A stretch of DNA of 64,000 bases from Chondrilla cf. caribensis (lineage: Eukaryota; Porifera; Demospongiae; Chondrillida; Chondrillidae). Position numbers and translations under genes: made by a program. The DNA lies in contig OZ026568.1 of assembly GCA_964020155.1 (NCBI GenBank), positions 1,504,540 through 1,568,539 of the forward strand, read 5' to 3'. The notes beneath the pieces were generated by a model that saw nothing but the letters and a program-made list of their open reading frames with translations, was not told the origin of the DNA and did no database searches. Positions 29,301 to 39,511 of this stretch are shown here, piece after piece; the first letter of the stretch is position 1; each line of letters begins with the position of its first letter.

Positions 29301-32300
29301 GAAGCCGTCTCGCACTCTTGGTACACTCTGTGTACTTGCCTTTCCAATGGTCGCTTAGTGTGGACTTGGGGACTCCATACTCTTCTGCCGCTCTCCTTAT
29401 ACTCATTTTCTTTTCTTCAACTGCTTCAATGGCTCTTTCAATCTTGTCATACTTGTAGTCTCTGTACTTAGATGGTCTCTCGGGCAAGCTGACAAGTGTG
29501 CCTCCCCCTGGTGCTCCGGCTTGTGATGTAACTACACGTTTCTTCATTGTGTCTGCAATTTGTCATGCAGCATATAAAATAGTTTGCTTGTATATATTGC
29601 ATGCACAGTATTTTAACTGTTGTTTGTAAATAATAATGTAATTGTGTCCATATTTTCTGTGGTTTCAGAGCCAGATGCTTACAGTATTATTTTATTTTTA
29701 ATATATATTATATATTTTAATATTATATTAGTTAAATGCTGGTACATTCACCTCACCTTCAGGTAGTGTAGCAAGGCTCGATCGCGAAGTATTATTATGC
29801 TCTTACAAGCCGGCAACGAAATTTCAAATTTCCCGCACTTTGTAAGCGGTCTACTTTAACTCCATAATGACGTATTTGTGAAAAATTAACTATTAATAAA
29901 ATATTATATGTATAATATACATAATACATAATATATATTGCACACAAAATTAATAACACTTGACCTAGAATTAACGATTCTGTTGATTTCTTGAATTTCT
30001 ACGAATGGTTAAGCTTAGACCCTTTTAGCTGAGGCAAATAACATCCAGAAGCGCATTTCTAAACTGCCAGAGACGAAGAAGTCCAAAAACAGGTGTCCGA
30101 ATCTTCATCCCTCCACCACCGCCCACATTCGTCCCATCTTCCAGGCCATGGATGACCGCCTTTCTTCGTCAGTTTGCTGTTCGAAGAGCTGACAGAGCGG
30201 GCTTCATTTTGACGTAAAAGCATCAGGGGGAACAGCTTTCCTGTCCGTGTGAACACGACTGTCCGAATTATCATGCCTACCGTCCGAATAATCGTCCCCT
30301 CACGGTTCGACGCTCTTCTCCGGCTATCTCTCTGTCGAAACAGGCTGGGACAGCCAAACTTTCTGATAGGAGTAACAGCCTCATGCTCCGGCTGCCTGCC
30401 GAGTTTGAAGCCTTGGATGCGTCTACTTTTCAAGAACGGATGTCCGATTAATCATGGTGTCCGAATCATCATGCCGCACTCTACATCTGCTGTTAAATAT
30501 AGCGTGTGGAACTTCCTATCCAAGAAGTGACGAGATTTGTCGCGATCTCGTGTTTTGTGTGTACTTGTCACACTGGGGTAAGGCGAGGGGTAAGGCGAGC
30601 ATCGAACGTACACAATGTGTACGTTCGATGCTCGCCTTACCCCAGTTGATAATGTATTAATTTTCCTAATCAAACGATAAGTTCGTGTGACTTGGCACTA
30701 CTGGCACTGAGCTACCGATCCAAGTTCATGAAACGTTATCTCCATAGATCGTTCATCAATATAATATTTCCTAGACAGTGAGTACAGTAGCTAACAACAA
30801 ACATGCCTCAAGGTACCCTTTCCTAATAACCCATCATTCCAATTGTTCCCATCTAGCCATATAGGCTACTTGTTTTTATTGTATAGGACTTGTTTATTGT
30901 GTGGTGTGTGTCACACAGGTAGTTATCCCATAATCATTGAGCTCTCACTGTCTCTGTAGGTCTCTCAGTACTGGGTCAGCAGGAAGGTGAGCAGAGCTGA
31001 ATGAAATTGTGTTGAAAACAGAGCAGAATGTGTCATTTTATGTGACTGTTATTTGTTAGTGAGACAACAGCAAACAACTAATTACTATTGTAACTGTGAA
31101 CTATGAGGGTAGTCCAATCCAATAAATTGGAGTGTCAAGCTATTATAGCTGAATCAGAAGTCGTCAAGTCATGATAAATTCATGAGGAAAGTGTCCACTG
31201 TTGGGTACCCCTTTTGTTCTATATAGCTGTGTATGTATGTATTGTGGGCATTTTATGGATGGCATGGGGTGATTGCGAAATGCCTGGTTAAATTGATCCA
31301 GGAGTTAATGACCTCGATCACTCAGTGTTTTACTAGATTCATTATATTACTGTATTAATTTCAGTGAATCACTGCTCTTAATATTGTAACATTTATTTCT
31401 ATATTCGGTCAATTGCTGCATGTTCGCATGCTCTGAAAAAAAATCTTCCTCAAATTTTACTTGATTTTCAAAATGTTCAAACAGCTGTAGTAAACATCTT
31501 CAACACACTGACGAACAGACTTGAGAGAAAAAAGCCAATTAGCAATGACATTCATGTTTGTGAATGTTTGCATGTGAGGGACATGAATCTTCGTTTGCCT
31601 CATCTTTGTTTTCCTTTCATATCCATTCAGCTGGATCTCTTTCATCCTTTACATCTTAGGACTAGTGATATCCTTTCCCTCCTTTTCACATGATATTGAC
31701 GTCTACGAATTTCTTGCTTCCACAATCAAATACACAATGTTGGCAACTCCCTCTCCCCTGAAGTTGTCTAACTCACTCAATAGAGTTGAATACCCTTGAT
31801 CCTGGTAAAGTTGTGGTAATTGCGACTATCTTTACTTGAGTATCATATCAATGTCAAAACTTGTTATCCTCTCACTTGTCATTTCCGTAATTAATTAACC
31901 ACTGGTAAGTGCTTTCGTACAGTTAGCATGGAAAGTTGATTGCATGAGCAACCTGAAAATTACACCTGTCATTTGATAAACGTATATTATCACTTCACTA
32001 CTAGTGATGTATTACCAAAATCGATTACCACAACTAACGTGTAAACATAGCATATTCAAAAATGAATTGCTCTATTCATTAAATATTTGTGTTTTAGATG
32101 CTATGTTGTGTGTTAACTCTATTCTGCTTCAATTTGGTTTCCTGAACTTCCCTTATCTGAAGAGCTTTTATAAGCCAATGTCCACAGAGGGACAGATGAC
32201 TGTACTTGACTTAGGACTGTAACATACGTATGTGCTCCAGGTGTATGATGTACAGTCAAACATCAACTACGTACATAGACCATACGATATGGAACATAGG

Positions 32301-35300
32301 ATTAGATGCTGTTAAATTCGAGTGATGCATGGTATGTATGTACTTACATACACACAGTAAGGTTTTTTCCTAGAGGTGGACGCTTGTATTGAAATACTTT
32401 GCATTTGCGTGACTGTTGCTGAGGTTCTCAACTACATACAAATATATATATATAATGTGCATATTGCATGAGTCATGGCAGCACATGTATGTGCAGCTAG
32501 GATCCCAAACCTGAGTCAAATTGGTAATTTTCTGATATCGTGTTTCTGTATGTGTTTCAGGATATTTTATCTCAATCTTCTGTGAATGTTGATGTTGGGA
32601 TGTTTCTTTCTATAATTTCAAATCATCAAACATACATGCGTATGTACAATACAAGTGTATACCTGCATGTACAAACACTATATTTTGTGTATAATAGTCT
32701 GCATGTATATACCAACTTCTTTAACTGCTTTTGTTCATCTTTTGCACTCTCTGTAGTTATCATTGACTCTTATCCTCCTGTCACCGCTGTTGAGCAAGGA
32801 GAGAGCATTGTACTGGTGTGTAGAGTAGTGGGTGTTCTGCCATCAGTGACACTTTCCTACAGTTGGGCCTGCAATGGACGCACTTGTGAGGGTACTGAAG
32901 TGGTGTCTGGTAATAGACTGAGGATTGGTGCCATCAGTAATGGTCTTCATGGTGGGACGTTCACATGTAGTGTAGCTGAAAGTGGAGTGTCAGTCAGTGG
33001 AACATTCACTTTTACTGTGACTGGTGAGGAAAAGTACTCAGTCTACCTTCAGGATATATCAAATGTGTGTTACTGCCACGGTTGCACCAATATGGTATTG
33101 GCTATACGTAGCTTGTCAGTCAGCCATCTATCATGTTGGTATTGGCTATACAGTGAAAGATTAAGTTTATCATGTCATGTCATTTGCCTTTGAGACTACT
33201 ACATATGTTGAATCATCTACAGAATGTCTGAATTGAGATCATCCATTAGGGGAATTAATAGCAAAAATGTTTTATTTGTATATTGAGATAATTTTCAATT
33301 ATTTCTTGTGGAGCAACCAATCGGCCATACAAAATTTTAGATTGGCTAACAGTATCAGAGAATATATTGATGTTGTTTTATTGGTACATCCTTTGAGTGT
33401 ATGTCCAATTACTAATAGTACCATAGTGTGAAGAAATGTAATTTAATTTGTATCATGGTTGAGGGGTGGATCGAAGTAAGAACTATGGATACATGAGCCA
33501 TGTAGTACAGATCAGTGATACAACACAGGTCACCTGATGGTTTTCATGGTTAGGAGGATTAAGTGAGATCAAGGCAGGAAATTAGTACACACATTTCTAT
33601 TGCTTAATATAATATTATTTTAAGTAATAGAAATGCGCATGTATGCAGTATAAATTGTTTATTATTCACTAATCCAATATACCTTGTCAACTGTATTACA
33701 TGTACTCTTGACAATGTCACACTTGTATGTAATGTGTTATTCTTTGCAGACATTTAGTACATGGCTTTTAACCAGCATCAGGTTTGGATTCTGTTACTTA
33801 CTATTGAGCAAACTCTTACAATTATTGCTCCGTTCCATGTTGATGTGCACTATAGTGGACTATACCTGCATGTTGTACCACATTCACCTGTAGTTACTAC
33901 ATGAAATTATTGAACTGTATTGTGTCTAACCTATCATTCACATCCATTTCACCATGAACATACGTATGTTTACAGAACCTATTAAAACTTGCATATGTGC
34001 TATGTATGATGTATGATAATATAATCACATGCATACATTTAATGTTGATATAAATATTTACATTCAGTTGGCAATTGCAGTGCATTCACATGTAGATGGA
34101 CTGGTATTGTCTGCTCAAGGGTCAGCGGCTTTTCGCAACTTCTTCATTCCAAGGGACTGCTTCATCACAGACAGCTCTCTGATAACATCAGGTGGAAGCT
34201 CAGCTGTGGTAGCTTGTCGCAGTACTAACAGAAACCCTATGTGGTCCTACCCTAATGGTACTGCAGTGACTAATGAATCAACAGTCAACGTCTACCAGAA
34301 CATTCGAAATGATGTACGGTCCGATCTAATGATTGGTGACCTATCCACCTTCACCAATGGTGACTATACCTGTACTGGTACCTTTACTGGTGGAAGTATA
34401 TCAGCAGTTCTAGGATTGTATATTATGAGTGGTGAGTGTGTGTGTATGTGTGCATGCATGTGTACATGCATGTGTGCATGGATGAGTATGAGGATGCATC
34501 CATGAATACTGTGTACAGTTTAATCACTGTACAATGTGGTAATTTTGTTACAATTTAATGTATTGATTATATCCATATTATACGTATATAATTCAGTTTG
34601 TATGTTTGTGTGTTCATATATCAATCTCAATTTATGGTACAAAACACTACCAAATGCTACGTGATAACAAACAAGGTCCTTGGGAGTGTCCTTTGGGGAT
34701 TGAAATGGCCATTTACCCGTTCTCTTGTTTCTTGATCGCTAAGTACCATTTCAATTACCAACTCTCTTAGTCTTCCAGTAGCTGGCACTAGCAAACTGGT
34801 CAATTTGTATTTGTACAGCAAAGATATTGGCAAATGTGGTTACGTATAAAGATCATAACATGTGTACTATTCAGTATACGTAGTTCCAACAACCCTCAGT
34901 CTATTTATATTGTAACATGACTAATTTCTTCCTTGATCTTTCACTCAATTAGTTATTCAGCTTGTCACATTCTATGATAATGCTATATATGAATTTTGTA
35001 TATATTTCTCTGTCCTATCCATAATAGATGAACAGCAAAGTTCCATGTTATCCATTTTAATTGATGTTCTCATGATTGCTACTTTTAATTGCTGTTAATG
35101 GGGACCTGTCCATATCTGTGATTGGATGTTGACAGCAGTCAATTAACCTGACCTATTGTCTCCTTACTCATACTGCTTACATGATGTTTTAATTAACACA
35201 CAAGTACATGTACATACCTTTGAAGGCTTTCATAGTCATGTATGTACTGTATGTCCAGCATATTATTGTATGTTGATTCTATGTGCTATCATTCTGCACA

Positions 35301-38300
35301 TTCACATGCACAGCCACCTCACTGGGTCCCCCAACCAGGTTGATGTCGGGGACTGTTACTACTACTAGTATTGTGGTGATGTGGAGTGGAGCTGGCTCTC
35401 CAGTGAACGGGTACTACATCAGTTGGAGGAGGACAGACCTTGGTGACAGTGCTACTGCAGAATATGCACAGGTTGCAGGTGCTACAATGCATATGCTGAC
35501 TAACCTGTTTGCTGGTGTAACATATGATATCACTGTATGGTCAACCGATGGTACAGGAGTTAGCTCTCCTGTTAGTCGTCAAGTAACAACTACAGAAAGT
35601 GGTGAGTTGTCACTCTATGTAGACTGAGTACAACACACTCACATTCTAGAGCCACATACACACTCACAGGCTCTTGTGCTCCTTGTGAACACTGCCTCAA
35701 ATCCTTTCTCATGAGCAAGGAGGTAAAATCTGACCACGTGGTACTATTCTACTGTAACTAACAGAACTATCACCAATATCATCCCACATGCACAGTATAT
35801 AGTGTAGACCACTTCTATTCCACATCTCCAGCTCCTACTGCTAGTGTTTAGGTTTATTATTCTGTTACATTATAATAACATTATTCTGTACCTGTACTGG
35901 CTGTGAACACCAGTCCCCTCTCCAGTGTAGTCCAGTATGACAGTGTTATGGGTGATGTTACCTGTTCTGTACTTCACATCTCCAGCTCCTACTGCCCCTC
36001 GACTACTGAGAGTAGTAGACTCTTCATCATGTCAGTTGGACTGGCTGCCTCCTGCTCAACCCAATGGTGCTGTGACGTACACTGTACAGTACCAGACAAG
36101 TGGGAGCTTCATGGACTTGACCACTGGTCTCACCACCACTCACCACTCAGCAGTTAATCTACCATCTGGTACTAGTGTGACAGTGAGGGTGCAGGCAGTC
36201 AATAGTGCTGGGACAAGTACCAGCAATACTGTTGTATTACAAGGTTTGTATGTGAGACATGATTGCATGTACATGTTGTATATCTCTGCCATGTCATTGC
36301 AAGCTCTTGTATCCTTTTGTGTGAGATGATTACCTCATGAAGTAATCATGATGGTCTGAGCTCTGCAAGCATTGCAGAATTTTTTGAATTATTCCAAGTC
36401 TAATTGCAGTTGCTTGAAATTGTTCAAATACTGATTTAGTTGGTGCCTGTGTCCAAAACAGACACACATCCCTAATATGTCCTACATGGGCTTCTTGTCT
36501 TTCTCTTTCTCTAGTTCCTGTCCTCCCTCAACCAGTGTCCCCCATGGCTGTACTGACCTCACCAAACACCATCACTGTGTCCTGGAGTGCTCCTACTGGT
36601 GTGGACTGTCCTACAATAGATGACTACGTTGTGGTCTACAATTATGGGACTGGTAACATGACAGTCTCTTCTTCTACCTCTCCCCGGATACTACCAAACC
36701 TACAACATGGCACTACATACTCCTTGTTTGTGGCTGCTCGTAGTGAGGGAGTACCTGGAGTGTCAGTAGCTACAAATCCTCCAAGTATCACTACAATGAC
36801 GACAGGTATGTATGTTGACTGCGGTACTGAATATTCATAATGTACATTGGTTGTATGTAAATTGTATATGATTGTACATCTAACTCAATTCTCATATCCA
36901 TATACATGGTTTTTGTACTAACTCCCTTAAGGCTACAAATTTCAGTGGGTATAAATTTTAACGATTTGTACATTTCTCTTGGTGCCAATGGTATTATTTT
37001 TAGCAATTTCAGAAGTTTATACCTCAGTAATGTTTTACATCTAAAAATTTAACAATATAATTGCAACAATAATACTTACAAATAAAGTGAAAGGATTAGC
37101 AGAACAGTTTCAAATAGCATATTTAGTTGAAAAACTCATGGGGCTTCTGACACCCCACTCGAATTACTCGGGTGTCTCTTTTAGATATGAAAGAAACTTT
37201 GCCAAAGAAATAACACTCGGCGAATCCATTGCGCTCAAATTCTAGCACAATTTCTAATCTTGACATTTGGAATCGGCCATCTTTTCCAGCAGCACTTTAA
37301 AATTTGCAGATACAATTTTTAGCAAGTACAATTTTTAGCGGAATTGAAAGTACTCGCTGTACCTGTACTGGCTGTGAACACCAGTCCCCTCTCCAGTGTA
37401 GTCCAGTATGACAGTGTTATGGGTGACGTTACCTGTTCTGTACTTCACATCTCCAGCTCCTACTGCCCCTCGACTACTGAGAGTAGTAGACTCTTCATCA
37501 TGTCAGTTGGACTGGCTGCCTCCTGCTCAACCCAATGGTGCTGTGACGTACACTGTACAGTACCAGACAAGTGGGAGCTTCATGGACTTGACCACTGGTC
37601 TCACCACCACTCACCACTCAGCAGTTAATCTACCATCTGGTACTAGTGTGACAGTGAGGGTGCAGGCAGTCAATACTGCTGGGACAAGTACCAGCAATAC
37701 TGTTGTATTACAAGGTTTGTATGTGAGACATGATTGCATGTACACACTTCTCTACTTCATCATCCATTCCTCTACCATATTATTTCAATCTCTGGTAATA
37801 TTTTTGCTCAGGTGTATCAATAGAAGAGGTATGGCCATAATTTTGTGATATGTGCACCCTTGCCTTGATATGTGGACTGAAGCTACTACTAATTTATCCT
37901 AGTAACTTGCCATCATGTTCTTGTCTTAGATCCTCGGCCAGTGTCCCCCATGGCTGTACTGACCCCACCAAACACCATCACTGTGTCCTGGAGTGCTCCT
38001 AATGGTATGACCTGTCCACCAATCGATGACTACATCGTGGTCTACAATGATGGAACTGGTAACATGACAGTCTCTTCTTCTACCTCACCCCGGATGCTAC
38101 CAAACCTACAACATGGTACTACATACTCCTTGTTTGTGGCTGCTCGCAGTGAGGGAGTTCCTGGAGTGTCAGTAGCTACAAATCCTCCAAGTATCACTAC
38201 ATTGTTGGCAGGTATGTATGTGGACTGTGGTACTGTATGTAGGATTGTGGTACTCTTCTAACACTTCGTTATAGTAATTAATGCATATGTAACAATCTAT

Positions 38301-39436
38301 GGTAACACGAGGTGTCGATTATGGTATAGTGTAAACAAGAGAACAGATAGACCCATACCTGTATCCATTTGATGGGCGTTTTCACAAAATAGGTACACCT
38401 GTAGAATATTCAGTTTTATATGGTTAGTACCGTAGGTATATATGTAAGTGTGTGAACAGTGTACTGAATATTCATAAGTACTACATACATACATACATAG
38501 GTTGTACATAGTACATTGTATATGACTGTATAACTAACTCATTTCTCATGTCCATACATGGTTTCTGCACTAACCATAATATTCATGCTGGTCTGGGTAG
38601 AGTAGCATCACGACTGAAGGTTTCCTCGGGGATATGTATGATCATGACCATTCTGTGTTTATTGCTAGTTAGGAACAAGTACAATAGAAAGATTTCTTTC
38701 ATTTTTTTTTGCTACTACAGCTCCAGTCTTTGGTACACCCTTGACAAACTCCACATCTGTTCAGTTGACCTGGAGTCCAGTAACCCCTGGATCAGTCCAC
38801 TCTTACAGGCTAACCATCACTGGGGGAAGAACACAGCAAACAGCTACTGTGCTTGTCCCTGATGGAGATCATGTGTTCAGTGGTCTCACACCATTCACTG
38901 AGTACACTGTTACCATAGCAGCAGTGGACACCATGAATAGAGAGGGGGTGATGACCACCAGGACAGTGACTACAGCCAAGTCAGGTATGAATGAATGGAG
39001 AGTATGTGTAGTTTCTCCAGTGAAGGTCACTATCACCAATCCTGTACTGCACATCACAGCTTACCACCCACACTTATTGTGGTCACTGGGTCCAGAGTTA
39101 ATGAATGTGTAATACTGTATGTATAAGCAGATATAAGCAAGTATGATGTTATCAGTGAATCATTGATTTCCTAGTTTCTCTTCGGACTATGCCACAATGA
39201 TATAAACTTAGTACATGGTTTGGTTCATATCTCTGTAACCACTGGCCAAAGTACCTTGAATGTGCAGCACTGTTGATGAAGCATCTTAGATTAAACATCT
39301 TGGAAAACTTGAACTGCATCATTGTCTATCTTCGTGGACTCAGTACTTGTGAACAGACACAGGCAATACATTTATTACCCATTGACCTGGTGACCCCAAT
39401 TATTGTGGACAGTGACCACGTATATCCTTTATTACC

Positions 39437-39511
<75 letters not shown>

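Larger units (their letters stand above)
26562..30481 (-). mobile_element. Pogo/Tigger-like DNA transposon in unit 3 intron 1
   Basis: 3920 bp flanked by TA (26560-26561 and 30482-30483). Terminal inverted repeats of about 399 bp (26562-26960 and 30083-30481) differ at only a few positions. One antisense transposase gene lies between them. Removing the element restores the sequence seen in unit 2 (tttatgcacgtac...). The TIRs repeat attcggac several times, plausibly transposase binding sites. Confidence 0.94.
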
